Assembly: GCF_006175985.1 (NCBI RefSeq)
Contig: NZ_SRSH01000006.1
Span: forward strand, 62,001-126,000
DNA length: 64,000 bases
Reading direction: 5' to 3'
Source: Methylotetracoccus oryzae
GTDB taxonomy: Bacteria; Pseudomonadota; Gammaproteobacteria; Methylococcales; Methylococcaceae
Shown here piece by piece: positions 44,770-54,120 of this stretch. The notes below the pieces were generated by a model that did not search any database, had not been told where the DNA came from, and saw only the letters and a program-made list of their open reading frames with translations. The position numbers and the translations under genes were made by a program. Each line of letters begins with the position of its first letter. The stretch's first letter is position 1.

Positions 44770-45723
44770 TCAGCCGGGCGGCTGTGCCGAGGTCAGGAAG
44801 GCGGCGGACACCCCCTTCTCCAACAACTTCCGATAGCGAGCGTGGCGCGCCTCACTGAGGTGTCCCGCGGCGACCGCCTCGCGGACGGCGCAGCCCATGT
44901 CGTCGAGATGTCGACAGTCGTTGAAGCGGCAGCGGCCGATGAAGTCGCGGAACTCGCGATAGCCGTGGGCAATGTCGCGGCCGTTCATCTGCGCGAGGCC
45001 AAATACCGTGACACCCGGGCTATCGATCAGGTCGCCGCTGCCGGGCAAGTGATAAAGAGTGGCCGTGGTGGTCGTATGGCGGCCCAGACCACTCTTGGCG
45101 GACAGTTCGTTGACGCGCAGCGAACGATCAGGGATCAGCGCGTTCGTCAGCGACGACTTGCCGACCCCCGATTGCCCGGCCAGCATGCTGCAGGTCGAGT
45201 GCAGTCGCTGCTGCAGACTGGCGAGGCCGACTCCTGCTCGGGCGCTGACTTCCAGCACCGGGTAGCCGGCGGCGGCATAGTTCCGGACTTCGACATCCAG
45301 ACGCGTGCGGTCGCCCCCCAGGTCGACCTTGTTGATCAGCAGGCCGCCGGCGATACCGCGGTGTTCGCTGACGGCGAGTATCTGGTCGACCAGCAGGAAA
45401 TCGGGCTCCGGCGCGACGGCAAGGACGACCCACACATGCTGGATATTCGCGGCCACCGTACGGGTCCGGCCGCCACGCGCCGGCCGCAACAGCTCGGTGC
45501 TGCGGGGCAGGACGGCCGTTACGACCCCGCTGTCGGGACTGGTGGCTTCAACCTGCACGCGGTCTCCGACCGCGACGTCGATGATGCGACGCCGGCTCTG
45601 GCAGACGAGCAACTCGCCGCGCGCGGTCTCGACGGCGAGGCTCTTGCCGAGATGGGCGATCACCAGCCCGATGGCGTCCCCGGGTAATGTCGGGGCCGCT
45701 CGCTCGATCACTCCACGGGACAC
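44770..45723 (-). CDS. rsgA: Ribosome small-subunit-dependent GTPase A
   Basis: 317 residues from GTG 45723. An OB-fold N-terminus is followed by the circularly permuted GTPase order G4-G1-G3: INKVDL, GQSGVGKSSLTN, then DSPGV. The C-terminal zinc motif is FNDCRHLDDMGCAVREA with the H and C ligands. RsgA checks late 30S subunit maturation. The N-terminus lacks the basic extension seen in some family members, and no Shine-Dalgarno is evident, so the start is uncertain. It lies 14 bases downstream of an M48 protease gene, as in many gammaproteobacteria, and near orn. Confidence 0.94.
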   Translation of the reverse strand: MSRGVIERAAPTLPGDAIGLVIAHLGKSLAVETARGELLVCQSRRRIIDVAVGDRVQVEATSPDSGVVTAVLPRSTELLRPARGGRTRTVAANIQHVWVVLAVAPEPDFLLVDQILAVSEHRGIAGGLLINKVDLGGDRTRLDVEVRNYAAAGYPVLEVSARAGVGLASLQQRLHSTCSMLAGQSGVGKSSLTNALIPDRSLRVNELSAKSGLGRHTTTTATLYHLPGSGDLIDSPGVTVFGLAQMNGRDIAHGYREFRDFIGRCRFNDCRHLDDMGCAVREAVAAGHLSEARHARYRKLLEKGVSAAFLTSAQPPG

Positions 45724-45737
45724 CGGGAGGGAAGCCC

Positions 45738-46979
45738 CTAGGTCTTCGTCGTAAGGTGCGCGATCCGGATCGAGGCCGGCGGATGACTGTAGTGAAACGC
45801 GGAATACAGCGGGTCGGGCGTCAGCGTGCTGGCGTTATCCCGATAAAGCTTGACCAAGGCGCTGATCAGAAAGGAAGCCCGTGTCTGGCCGGCGGCGAAA
45901 TCGTCCGCTTCGAATTCGTGCCGGCGCTGAAAATAGGCGGTCACCGGCTGCAGGAAAATGGTGAAGACCGGGGATATCAGCAGGAATAACAGCAAGGCGC
46001 CGGCGTGCGACGGTGTCGACACGCCCAGTCCGGTGTAGAACCAGCCCTGCCCGGCCAGCCAGCCCAGCAGCGCAAAGCCCGAAAAACTGATGGCCGAACT
46101 GGCGATCAGCATCTTCAGGACGTGCTTGAGTTTGAAGTGACCGAGCTCGTGCGCCAGGACCGCCTCGACTTCGTCATGATCGAGGGTGGACAGCAGCGTG
46201 TCGAAGAATACGATGCGCTTGTTGTTGCCGATCCCGGTGAAATAGGCATTGCCATGGCCGGAGCGGCGCGACCCGTCCATCACGAACACCCCTTTGCTCA
46301 GAAAGCCGCAGCGTTCCAGCAGATGGTCGATCCGGTGCTTCAGATCCTGATCCTGCAGCGGCGTGAACTTGTTGAACAGCGGGGCGATGAAGGTCGGAAA
46401 AGCCCAGCTCATCAGGATCGAGAAGCCCATCAGAATGGCCCAGGCCCAGAGCCACCACAAAGGGCCGGTACGGTCCATGACCCACAGCATCAACGCGAGC
46501 AGCGGCGCACCCAGCGCGATCGACAGACCCGCCTGCATCAGCATGTCCTTGGCGTACTGGGCCGGCGTCGTGCGATTGAAGCCGAAGCGCTGCTCCACGG
46601 AGAAGGTCTGATAGACCGAAACCGGCAGTTCGATCAGGTGCATCAGCAGCAGCGTGGACAAAATCACACCGATACCCGCGACGATCCCGCTGCCGGCCAT
46701 CGCGACCCACACGGAGCTCAGCCATTCGATCCCGCCGCCCAGCGTGAACAGCAGCAAAGTGGCGGCGCTCAGCCAGCGGGACCACTGGCTGACGCGCCCC
46801 TTGGCCAGCGTGTAGTCCGCGGCCTTTTGATGGGCTTCCAGAGCAATCTGGTCGCGGAAGGGTGCGGGCACCGCGCCGCGGTGCGCGCGCACATGCGCCA
46901 AGTGTCGCCGCATCAGCCAGGCCTCGATGGCGACTGCCGCCGCCAGCGCGGCCAGAAAAATTACAGTGAAGCCATTCAT
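45738..46979 (-). CDS. M48-family (Ste24-like) membrane metalloprotease
   Basis: 413 residues from ATG 46979. Several membrane helices flank the zinc site HELGH in VEAVLAHELGHFKLKH; the third ligand is a Glu in RRHEFEADDFAA. Architecture and sequence (PLFNKFTPLQDQDL; HGNAYFTGIGNNKRIVFFDTLL) are those of CAAX prenyl protease 1 / Ste24 homologues in bacteria, which act on membrane or misfolded envelope proteins. It is larger than HtpX. The stop is 14 bases before the rsgA start, so the two are co-transcribed. It is divergent from orn. Confidence 0.92.
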   Translation of the reverse strand: MNGFTVIFLAALAAAVAIEAWLMRRHLAHVRAHRGAVPAPFRDQIALEAHQKAADYTLAKGRVSQWSRWLSAATLLLFTLGGGIEWLSSVWVAMAGSGIVAGIGVILSTLLLMHLIELPVSVYQTFSVEQRFGFNRTTPAQYAKDMLMQAGLSIALGAPLLALMLWVMDRTGPLWWLWAWAILMGFSILMSWAFPTFIAPLFNKFTPLQDQDLKHRIDHLLERCGFLSKGVFVMDGSRRSGHGNAYFTGIGNNKRIVFFDTLLSTLDHDEVEAVLAHELGHFKLKHVLKMLIASSAISFSGFALLGWLAGQGWFYTGLGVSTPSHAGALLLFLLISPVFTIFLQPVTAYFQRRHEFEADDFAAGQTRASFLISALVKLYRDNASTLTPDPLYSAFHYSHPPASIRIAHLTTKT

Positions 46980-47109
46980 ATGAGGTTCGCTACGCAGACC
47001 GGTAAAGTCGGACAGGTTAGCCTCTGGTAGAATGCGTGACAAGCATCGGATCGCCCGGTCTTTCGTGCTGACAGCACCCACGCTCCAGGATCTTGAGCTG
47101 ACCACCGCC

Positions 47110-47655
47110 ATGCCCTATCACTCGCAAAACCTCGTCTGGATCGATCTGGAGATGACCGGGCTGGATCCCCAGCGGGATGCCATCATCGAGATCGCCACGG
47201 TCGTGACGGACCAGGAGCTGAACATCCTCGCCAATGGCCCCGTGCTGGCGGTGCATCAGAACGAGTCCGCGCTGGCCTGCATGGATGACTGGAACCAGCG
47301 TCAGCATGGAAAGTCGGGATTGCTGGAGCGCGTTCGTGCGAGCCGCGAGAACGAAAGTTCGGCCGAGCGCAAGACGCTCGACTTCCTGTCGCGTTGGGTG
47401 CCGCAGGGCGCTTCGCCCATGTGCGGCAACAGCATTTGCCAGGATCGGCGCTTCCTCGCGCGCTGCATGCCGTCGCTGGAAGCGCACTTCCACTACCGGA
47501 ATCTCGATGTGTCCTCGATCAAGATATTGGTGCAGCGCTGGGCGCCCCATCTTGCGGACGGTTTCCGCAAGAGCAGCAGCCACGAGGCGCTCGAGGACAT
47601 CCTGGAATCGATAGCCGAGCTGAAGTACTACCGGCAGGTTTTTCTGCGTTACTAG
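47110..47655 (+). CDS. orn: Oligoribonuclease
   Basis: 181 residues, the same length as the E. coli enzyme. DEDDh exonuclease motifs are intact: [12 protein letters not shown] (Exo I), [13 protein letters not shown] (Exo II) and SSHEALEDI (Exo III, with His and Asp). It degrades RNA dinucleotides, including pGpG from c-di-GMP breakdown, and so completes the pathway of EAL proteins such as the one at 33057. ATG 47110 is chosen because the family begins just before [11 protein letters not shown]; the frame remains open upstream to 47032. Confidence 0.96.
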   Translation: MPYHSQNLVWIDLEMTGLDPQRDAIIEIATVVTDQELNILANGPVLAVHQNESALACMDDWNQRQHGKSGLLERVRASRENESSAERKTLDFLSRWVPQGASPMCGNSICQDRRFLARCMPSLEAHFHYRNLDVSSIKILVQRWAPHLADGFRKSSSHEALEDILESIAELKYYRQVFLRY

Positions 47656-47872
47656 CACGGCGAGGGTTAGCCCCAAGCCCGTGCGGAACACCGATAGCGC
47701 GGTTTTCGAGGTTCCGGTATGCTGCGCAGCGGCGACTCACGATGGGTTATGGCTCGGGTTGACGCGCGGCGCAGCTGGCATCGGCCGCCTCGTGCCGGGT
47801 CCGGCCTGACGACGATCCCGAACGCACCACCCATGAATAAGCAAGAGACAGCACCCGGATCGAGGTAGCAGC

Positions 47873-48166
47873 ATGTTCTGTCGGTACTGCGGAAAGAAGC
47901 TCAAGAACGATGCCGTGATCTGTACATCCTGTCGGCGGCCGGTCGAGCCATTGACCGTTGCCGGCGTGCCGGTCGATTCCGGGCGTGCCTGGAGCTTCGG
48001 CATGATGGCCGGCCTGATTGCCGCGACCTTGTTCCTGCCCCCTGTCGGGATCGTTTTCGGCTTTCTGGGTCTTCGGAATCCGGCACGGCGGACACAAGGC
48101 GCCGTGTTGATGACGGTATCGGTCTTCATGAGCTTGCTGATGTTGGCTGTCATGCTGGGCCTTTGA
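47873..48166 (+). CDS. Zinc-ribbon small membrane protein, 97 aa
   Basis: The N-terminus has a zinc ribbon, MFCRYCGKKLKNDAVICTSC, with two CxxC pairs. Two hydrophobic segments follow (MMAGLIAATLFLPPVGIVFGFLG and VLMTVSVFMSLLMLAVMLGL) separated by a basic loop (RNPARRTQ). The ribbon should sit in the cytoplasm. Such zinc-ribbon membrane proteins are common and mostly of unknown role. Confidence 0.78.
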   Translation: MFCRYCGKKLKNDAVICTSCRRPVEPLTVAGVPVDSGRAWSFGMMAGLIAATLFLPPVGIVFGFLGLRNPARRTQGAVLMTVSVFMSLLMLAVMLGL

Positions 48167-48372
48167 GGTACTCGGCAGCGCGGTCGCTCACGTTCCCGGT
48201 GCCGACATTTCCAATCGAGCAACGGCTGTTGCCCGTCCCGCCTCACCGCTCCGATCCTGCATTACGCCGCCACAGCCGGCGATGCAATGGCTGATTCACC
48301 GGATTTGAGCTTCGTGTCTTCACCCGCTGAAGGAGCGGCCGCGATTTCCGGCGCGGTGTATCGGCGCGCCCC

Positions 48373-49527
48373 ATGAAGGCCGCGCGGCGCGGCTGGTCGC
48401 TTACCTGGCTGCTGGTCGCTGTGCTGTGTTCGGCGGCGGCCTACTATGCCGGACGACAGCAGGAGGACCGTGGCGAGGCGCTCCGTTACCGCACCGAGCC
48501 CGTCACGCGGGGCGATGTCTTTCAGACCGTCTCGGCGAACGGGACCTTGAATCCGGTGGTCCTCGTCAACGTCGGCACGCAGATCTCCGGGCGCATCCAG
48601 CGCCTGCACGCCGACTTCAACGACCGGGTCAGGGAGGGACAGGTTCTTGCCGAGCTGGACCCCCGACTGATCGAGGCGCAGCTGCGCCAGAACCGGGCGA
48701 ATGTCGCCAGTGCGTTGGCGGATCTGCGTCTGGCGGAGAGCAACGCCGAGCGCACCCGGGCCTTGGTGGCCCGGAAATTCCTCGCGGAGGCGGAGCTGGA
48801 CACGGCCATGAAGACCGTCGACGTCGCCCGTGCGACACTGGAACGGGCGCGGGCGCAGGTCGCTTTCGATGAGACCAATCTGCACTACACGGTCATCCGC
48901 TCGCCCGTTTCCGGGATCGTGATCTCGCGCAACGTTGATGTCGGCCAGACCGTCGCGGCGACGTTCCAGACCCCCGTGCTGTTTCAGATCGCCCAGGATC
49001 TGACGCGCATGCAGATCGATACCAGCCTGGCCGAAGCGGACGTGGGCGGGGTCAGGGTAGGCCAGTCCGTGAGCTTCACCGTCGACGCTTACCCGGAGCG
49101 CAACTTCGACGGGGTGGTCCGGCAGATCCGGATGAACCCGACCATCCAGCAGAATGTCGTGACCTACGACGTCGTCGTCACGGTGGACAATGCCGAGCGG
49201 TTGCTGTTGCCCGGCATGACGGCCGTCGCGACGATACGGATCGCCGAGCGGAAGGGCACTTTGCGCCTGCCCCTTGCGGCGTTGCGCTTTCGCCCCGGCA
49301 CGGCGGGTGACGTGCCGCTACCGGCCGTGAAGGGAGACGAACGTATCGTCTATCGCCTGATCGATGGCAAGGCGGTGCCCATCGCGGTCCGGATCGGCAT
49401 CTTCGGCGGGCGCGAAGCGGAGCTTGTCTCCGGTGACCTGCGCGAGGGCGATGGTCTCGTGATCGAAGAGATCGGCGCGGACCGCAAGAGCGGGTCGGGT
49501 GGCCGGATGCCCACCCGGATGTTCTGA
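48373..49527 (+). CDS. MacA-type periplasmic adaptor of an ABC exporter
   Basis: 384 residues. An N-terminal membrane anchor (SLTWLLVAVLCSAAAYYAG) is followed by the HlyD/MacA order: beta-barrel strands and lipoyl half-motif (GTLNPVVLVNVGTQISGRI), a long coiled-coil hairpin (LRQNRANVASALADLRLAES ... ARATLERARAQVAF), the second lipoyl half (VIRSPVSGIVISRNVDVGQT) and membrane-proximal barrel. It links the inner-membrane ABC pump to a TolC-type channel. It is first of a three-gene operon, with gaps of 2 bases and a 4-base overlap to the next genes. No tolC is nearby. Confidence 0.93.
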   Translation: MKAARRGWSLTWLLVAVLCSAAAYYAGRQQEDRGEALRYRTEPVTRGDVFQTVSANGTLNPVVLVNVGTQISGRIQRLHADFNDRVREGQVLAELDPRLIEAQLRQNRANVASALADLRLAESNAERTRALVARKFLAEAELDTAMKTVDVARATLERARAQVAFDETNLHYTVIRSPVSGIVISRNVDVGQTVAATFQTPVLFQIAQDLTRMQIDTSLAEADVGGVRVGQSVSFTVDAYPERNFDGVVRQIRMNPTIQQNVVTYDVVVTVDNAERLLLPGMTAVATIRIAERKGTLRLPLAALRFRPGTAGDVPLPAVKGDERIVYRLIDGKAVPIAVRIGIFGGREAELVSGDLREGDGLVIEEIGADRKSGSGGRMPTRMF

Positions 49528-49529
49528 GC

Positions 49530-50231
49530 GTGGATGACCTCATCCGGCTGGTCGGCGTCACCAAGGCGTACCCTGTGGGCGATGCCCCGCCAGTCCCCGT
49601 GCTGCATGGGGTCGACCTCCGGATTGCGGCGGGTGACTTCGTCGCCATCATGGGCGCATCCGGCTCGGGCAAGTCGACGCTGATGAACATCCTGGGCTGT
49701 CTCGACACGCCGAGCAGCGGCGACTACGTGCTGGAAGGCCGGAACATCGCCGAACTCGATGTCGACGAACTGGCCGCGGTGCGCCTGCGGCTGCTGGGCT
49801 TCGTTTTCCAGAGCTTCAATCTATTGCCCCGTATCGATGTCCTCGACAACGTCGCCCTGCCCCTGTTGTACGCGGGTGTGCCGCGGCGCGAGCGCCATCG
49901 ACGCGCCGAGCAGCTGCTGGGGCGCGTCGGCCTGCAAGGTTATGGCGCGCGGCGCCCGAACCAGCTGTCCGGGGGGCAGCAGCAGCGTGTCGCGATTGCT
50001 CGGGCCTTGATCAACCAGCCACGCCTGCTGCTGGCTGACGAGCCGACGGGGAATCTCGACAGTGAAACCAGCGTCGATGTCATGCGACTGTTTGGAACCT
50101 TGAACACCGAAGACGGCATCACGCTGATCATCGTGACGCACGAGGCGGATATCGCGGCCTATGCCCGCCGCCGCATCCGCTTTCGCGACGGCCGGATCGT
50201 CGAGGATACCGCCACGGAGCCGCTGGCGTGA
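49530..50231 (+). CDS. MacB-type ABC exporter ATPase
   Basis: 233 residues from GTG 49530. Walker [14 protein letters not shown]-loop [12 protein letters not shown] signature [15 protein letters not shown], Walker [13 protein letters not shown] and the H-switch VTHE are all intact, as expected for the LolD/MacB subfamily. It overlaps the permease gene by four bases (GTGA), indicating coupled translation. In E. coli MacB this domain is fused to the permease; here it is separate. Confidence 0.94.
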   Translation: MDDLIRLVGVTKAYPVGDAPPVPVLHGVDLRIAAGDFVAIMGASGSGKSTLMNILGCLDTPSSGDYVLEGRNIAELDVDELAAVRLRLLGFVFQSFNLLPRIDVLDNVALPLLYAGVPRRERHRRAEQLLGRVGLQGYGARRPNQLSGGQQQRVAIARALINQPRLLLADEPTGNLDSETSVDVMRLFGTLNTEDGITLIIVTHEADIAAYARRRIRFRDGRIVEDTATEPLA

Positions 50232-51448
50232 TCGCCGCCCTGGCGGCCGAGTCACTGCGGGGGCTGCGAGCCAACCGGCTCCGCACCGCGCTGACCATGC
50301 TCGGGATCATCATCGGCGTTGCGGCGGTGATCGTGATGCTGGCGGTCGGCCAAGGGGCTCAGTCCATGGTCAGCAGCGCGATCGCCTCGATGGGCAGCAA
50401 CCTGCTGGTGATCCTGTCGGGCGCCTCGACCTCGGGCGGGACGCGCATGGGTTTCGGCACGATTCCGACCTTGACCGGCGCCGATGCCGAAGCGATCGGC
50501 GAGTTGCCGAGCGTGGCGGCTGCCGCTCCGACCGTCATCGAAGCCGCGCAGATGGTCTCCGGCCCGAACAACTGGAGCGCCTCGGTGACGGGCACGACGC
50601 CCGAATTTCTGACGATACGGGCATGGCAACTGGCCGAGGGCGTGCCGTTCACCGAAGTCGACGTGCGGTCCGCGAGCCGGGTCGCCTTGCTGGGACTGAC
50701 CGCGGCGACGAATCTGTTCGGACCGGCGTCGCCGGTTGGCAAGACGATACGCATCAAGAACGTGCCTTTCACGGTGATCGGGCTCCTGGCGCCCAAAGGT
50801 CAGAGTCTCGATGGACGGGATCAGGACGATACAGCCGTCATTCCGCTGACGACCGCTCAGCGCAAGCTGTTCGGCAACCGCTTTCCGGGAACCGTGCGCT
50901 TCATCATCGCCCAGGCGAAGTCCGAGGACGCGATGGTCCGGGCCGAGCGGGAGATCAATGAGCTGCTGCGACAGCGCCACCGGATCCGGGAGGGTCAGGA
51001 AGACGACTTCACGGTACGGAACCTGACCGCGCTGGCCGAGACCGCGGCGGCCAGCACGCGCATCATGTCGATCATGCTGGGGTCTATCGCCTCGGTTTCG
51101 CTGCTGGTCGGCGGGATCGGCATCATGAACATCATGCTGGTGTCGGTTACCGAGCGGACGCGCGAGATCGGCATCCGCGTGGCCGTGGGTGCACGGCGGC
51201 GGGACATCCTGTGGCAGTTCCTGCTCGAGGCGCTGTTCATATCGCTGGCCGGCAGCCTGATCGGCGTGGGACTCGGCATCGGCGTCACGCATGCACTGGC
51301 GGCGGCGCTCGGGATGCCGACCGTGATCACACCCTGGTCGATCGGACTGTCCTTTGCCGTTGCGGCAGCGGTCGGGATCTTTTTCGGGTTCTATCCAGCC
51401 CGGAAGGCCGCGGATCTCAATCCGATCGAGGCCTTGCGCTACCAGTAA
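50228..51448 (+). CDS. MacB/FtsX-type ABC exporter permease
   Basis: 406 residues from GTG 50228. One N-terminal membrane helix (LTMLGIIIGVAAVIVMLAVGQG) is followed by a large MacB-type periplasmic domain (SGASTSGGTRMG ... TEFLTIR-like region) and three C-terminal helices (GSIASVSLLVGGIGIMNIML; LLEALFISLAGSLIGVGLGI; SFAVAAAVGIFFGFYPARKA). The final motif FYPARKAADLNPIEALRY is the family hallmark. With the two upstream genes it forms a mechanotransmission-type exporter for macrolides, peptides or toxins; the cargo is unknown. Confidence 0.94.
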   Translation: MIAALAAESLRGLRANRLRTALTMLGIIIGVAAVIVMLAVGQGAQSMVSSAIASMGSNLLVILSGASTSGGTRMGFGTIPTLTGADAEAIGELPSVAAAAPTVIEAAQMVSGPNNWSASVTGTTPEFLTIRAWQLAEGVPFTEVDVRSASRVALLGLTAATNLFGPASPVGKTIRIKNVPFTVIGLLAPKGQSLDGRDQDDTAVIPLTTAQRKLFGNRFPGTVRFIIAQAKSEDAMVRAEREINELLRQRHRIREGQEDDFTVRNLTALAETAAASTRIMSIMLGSIASVSLLVGGIGIMNIMLVSVTERTREIGIRVAVGARRRDILWQFLLEALFISLAGSLIGVGLGIGVTHALAAALGMPTVITPWSIGLSFAVAAAVGIFFGFYPARKAADLNPIEALRYQ

Positions 51449-51488
51449 CGGGGCACCGTCGCGCCAAGGTCCGGGGCGTTCGGGGGGC

Positions 51489-51680
51489 TCAGTCGCGATC
51501 CGGCTCCTCGCTGCGCCCCACCATTTCCCGGTAGCACTTCACGAACGAGACAGCCGCGTAAAGCATCACCGCGAACAGCACCCATTCCTGCGGCGAGACG
51601 CCGGTTGGGTTGTCGTCGAACACGACGATGCCGATGGTCGCCGCCAGGAACAGGGCAAAGTAGTTGAAGAGCCAGAACAT
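51489..51680 (-). CDS. Small two-helix membrane protein, 63 aa
   Basis: Two hydrophobic segments, MFWLFNYFALFLAATIGIVVF and WVLFAVMLYAAVSFVKCY, are joined by a polar turn (DDNPTGVSPQE) and followed by an acidic tail. Upstream is GAGTGAAA, a modest ribosome-binding site. No family is recognised. It is convergent with the exporter operon. Confidence 0.55.
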   Translation of the reverse strand: MFWLFNYFALFLAATIGIVVFDDNPTGVSPQEWVLFAVMLYAAVSFVKCYREMVGRSEEPDRD

Positions 51681-51998
51681 ACGCGTATTTCACTCGCTGG
51701 TGGGTGATTGATCGCCGGTGCGTCGAACCGGTCCGGCACGGGGTTTGTCGCGCTTGATCGGCGCTTCCGATGGCTGCAGCCGAAAAGCCGGTTCCCGACG
51801 GCAACACTGTCCGCGCAGGACCGCGGCGAGTCGGTTTGAAGCTGGCGGTGTCTGCGTCGCCCCCATCGTTATCCCCTGCGTATTTCGATGGCCTGATGGC
51901 GCTCAGGGTTCCACCACAGCGCCGATGTCGCGGCACTGGCCGGGAGACGGAGCGGCGGATACTTGTGGCCCGCGATATCGCTGGTCTAGACTCCCGCG
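51681..51998. other. Intergenic region before the YbdD-like gene
   Basis: About 320 bases without a credible gene. Plus-strand frames from 51718 and 51770 run into the YbdD region out of frame and are not favoured. No carbon-starvation (cstA) gene or remnant is seen here. Confidence 0.4.
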
Positions 51999-52220
51999 AT
52001 GATCAGAGCGACGCTGAGCCGGTGGATTAGGAGCGTAAGGCGTGCAACTGCGGCGGTGCATCGTGCCGCGCGATGGCTGTCCGAAGATCGGGCCTATGTG
52101 GTGTACGTTCGCCACTGGCAGGCGCATCATGCCGCTCAGGGCGGTCAGCCGTTGAGTCGCAGCGAGTTCTTCCGGCAGCGCACGCAGCGCAAGTGGGACG
52201 GCATCAACCGGTGCTGCTGA
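51999..52220 (+). CDS. YbdD/YjiX-family small protein
   Basis: 73 residues. The C-terminal half YVRHWQAHHAAQGGQPLSRS, EFFRQRTQRKW and the final RCC are the family signature, as in E. coli YbdD and YjiX. Those proteins are encoded next to the pyruvate transporters CstA/BtsT and are needed for their activity. Here no transporter gene lies in the window on either side. The N-terminal ~25 residues are basic and differ from E. coli. Confidence 0.85.
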   Translation: MIRATLSRWIRSVRRATAAVHRAARWLSEDRAYVVYVRHWQAHHAAQGGQPLSRSEFFRQRTQRKWDGINRCC

Positions 52221-52272
52221 CTGGGGTCGGCCACGCGCCCCGTCTCGCATGTCCGTCCAGGGCAGCAGCGGT

Positions 52273-52533
52273 TTAGAGACGGTTCTTGATCCGCTCGTAG
52301 GCGGCCTTGATCTCGTCGCCGAGCAGGCTCAGACTCGCGTGGATGTCTTCGGACGCATCCTTGGCTTCTTCCAGAGCGCCCTTCGCATGCAGTTGCCACT
52401 GTTCCAGTTTCGACTCGATAGCCTCCCATTCGTCCTTGGTTTCGAGTTTGGCCAGATTCAGTTGCACCAGCAGCTCGTCGCGCTGTTGCAGCAGCCCGTC
52501 ACGCAGTTTGGCGATTTCGTCGTTGATGTCCAT
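52273..52533 (-). CDS. Small all-helical coiled-coil protein, 86 aa
   Basis: ATG 52533 follows GGAGGA by seven bases. The whole protein is amphipathic helix with heptad-like spacing: IAKLRDGLLQQRDELLVQLN, WEAIESKLEQWQLHAKGALE, and IHASLSLLGDEIKAAYERI. There is no leader, so it is cytoplasmic. Similar short coiled coils occur in other proteobacteria without a known role. Confidence 0.7.
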   Translation of the reverse strand: MDINDEIAKLRDGLLQQRDELLVQLNLAKLETKDEWEAIESKLEQWQLHAKGALEEAKDASEDIHASLSLLGDEIKAAYERIKNRL

Positions 52534-52690
52534 GATGATGTCCTCCGTCGATGGTACATGCCGCAGTCGGAATGCGGCCCGTCTTATTTAGCGCTCACCG
52601 GCGCTCGGTGTAAAGGCGGGTCGTCGTTTTGCGGAAAGAGCGGCTCGGCGGATGGGACGGTAACCGGAATCTGAGGAGGAGAAGCGCGTC

Positions 52691-53068
52691 ATGACTACAG
52701 AGCAGCCGAAAACGTACAGCGATTCCGAGATTCAGCAGCGTCTGGCGGAGGAACTGCCGCACTGGACCTACGAGAACGGCTGGATCCGGCGCAAATACCG
52801 CACGAGCGGCTGGAAGGCGACGCTGATGGTCGTCAACACGGTGGGTCACCTGGCCGAGGCCGCGTGGCACCATCCGGATCTGACGGTGTCCTATGCCTTC
52901 GTCATCGTCAAGCTGGTGACGCATTCGGCTAAAGGTATCACCGACAAGGACTTCGCGCTGGCGCGCAAGATCGAGGAAATCGTCCAGTGGCATGCCCGCG
53001 AGGACAGCGGCGGCATTTTCGAGGGAACGCCGGACGATCCGCGGTTCAAGTACGTCAAATACGACTGA
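52691..53068 (+). CDS. Pterin-4a-carbinolamine dehydratase family protein
   Basis: 125 residues; GGAGGAG lies upstream of ATG 52691. The active-site segment AAWHHPDLTVSYAFVIVKLV, followed by THSAKGITDKDFALARKIEE, is diagnostic (family pattern [ED]xxHHP...WxHxxxGxTxxD; here the Trp-x-x is replaced by VTHSAKG). It recycles 4a-hydroxytetrahydropterin or acts in molybdopterin or related metabolism. There is a ~20-residue C-terminal extension. No phenylalanine hydroxylase is adjacent. Confidence 0.88.
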   Translation: MTTEQPKTYSDSEIQQRLAEELPHWTYENGWIRRKYRTSGWKATLMVVNTVGHLAEAAWHHPDLTVSYAFVIVKLVTHSAKGITDKDFALARKIEEIVQWHAREDSGGIFEGTPDDPRFKYVKYD

Positions 53069-53096
53069 CCGGCAGCGTCGGGCGAAGCGGCGGTGC

Positions 53097-53717
53097 CTAA
53101 AGGTCCTTCAGCAACCAACGCGCAGTTCGCTGGAAGCTGCTCCGCGACAACAGGATTTTCCAGCGGCTGCCGCCGCACTGGCGCCACAGTACGACCGAAC
53201 GGATCCCGGCCAGCAGCAAGGCGCGGATGCGGTTGGCGTTGGCCGTATTGCGCAGGTGGCGTTCCTCGCCCATCACCACGACCCTGGGCCGCATCTCGCT
53301 GATGGTCTTCTGGTAGAGCTCCGCCAGTTCGGCCAGCACCTCGTCCTGAAGCAGGTCCGTCGCGGCGACGCGTTCCGCGATGTTGCGCACGCCGTTCGTG
53401 ATCAGGGCCATCTTGTCCCTGGACTTCATCAGCTTGCGTTCCAGGAACCACAGTGTCGCGGAATAGCGGGAGAGCTCCGGATCTACCTGGTTGGGATTGC
53501 CCATCTGCTTTTCCAGCAGCTGCAATCCCTGCTTCAGTGCGGGCAGCCCGCCGTAGATGTCGAGCACGTCGTCGGCATCGACCTTGAGCAGGCTGGCGAT
53601 GCACGGCAGCATCGCCTCTTCGTCCGTATGGCCGCGTTTGGCAATCTGTTGCACCGCGTGGACGCACTGGGTCAGTCCGGCGAGTGCGATGACTTGATTC
53701 GTCTGCGTTTTGATCAT
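53097..53717 (-). CDS. hflD: High-frequency lysogenisation protein HflD
   Basis: 206 residues. The sequence is typical of HflD: QVIALAGLTQCVHAVQQIA at the start, the central LPALKQGLQLLEKQM, YSATLWFLERKLMK, and the end with RIRALLLAGIRSVVLWRQCG. HflD is a membrane-associated protein restricted to gammaproteobacteria; in E. coli it binds phage lambda CII. It is usually between mnmA and purB, but neither gene is here. It lies 25 bases downstream of a MazG-like gene on the same strand. Confidence 0.94.
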   Translation of the reverse strand: MIKTQTNQVIALAGLTQCVHAVQQIAKRGHTDEEAMLPCIASLLKVDADDVLDIYGGLPALKQGLQLLEKQMGNPNQVDPELSRYSATLWFLERKLMKSRDKMALITNGVRNIAERVAATDLLQDEVLAELAELYQKTISEMRPRVVVMGEERHLRNTANANRIRALLLAGIRSVVLWRQCGGSRWKILLSRSSFQRTARWLLKDL

Positions 53718-53742
53718 TTCTGGGAGGCGCCGGGGAGTGACG

Positions 53743-54120
53743 TTAGGCCTGCGAGCCGTCGCTGTTCGTGTCGCGGCGATTGTACTTGACGGCGGTTCCG
53801 TACGCTAAATGCACCGGGTATTTCGCCTCGTTCTTTTCGATCTTGGCGGCGACCGCCGCTTCGAGGTCCACGTCGAGGCGGTCTGCCAGACGTACCAGGT
53901 AAATCAGGACGTCAGCCATCTCGTCGACGACGGCGGCATAGTCATCGGGACGATCCCGCAGCGCGCTCGATTGCTCTTCGGTCAGCCACTGGAAGCGCTC
54001 CAGCAGTTCCGCTGCTTCGACCGACAACGCGATGGACAGGTTCTTCGGGCTGTGGAACTGTTCCCAGTTCCTCTCGTTGGCGAAGCGGCGCAGGCGCTCG
54101 CTTAAATGATGAAGATCCAT
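53743..54120 (-). CDS. MazG-like nucleotide pyrophosphohydrolase
   Basis: 125 residues from ATG 54120 (GGAAAG upstream; longer frame to 54192 rejected). The all-alpha NTP-PPase core shows metal-binding Glu/Asp: KNLSIALSVEAAELLERFQW (EAAEL, with ExxE) and VVDEMADVLIYLVRLAD (ExxD). Size and spacing resemble RS21-C6/dCTPase-like members, which remove non-canonical dNTPs. It is the first gene of a short operon with hflD. Confidence 0.9.
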   Translation of the reverse strand: MDLHHLSERLRRFANERNWEQFHSPKNLSIALSVEAAELLERFQWLTEEQSSALRDRPDDYAAVVDEMADVLIYLVRLADRLDVDLEAAVAAKIEKNEAKYPVHLAYGTAVKYNRRDTNSDGSQA

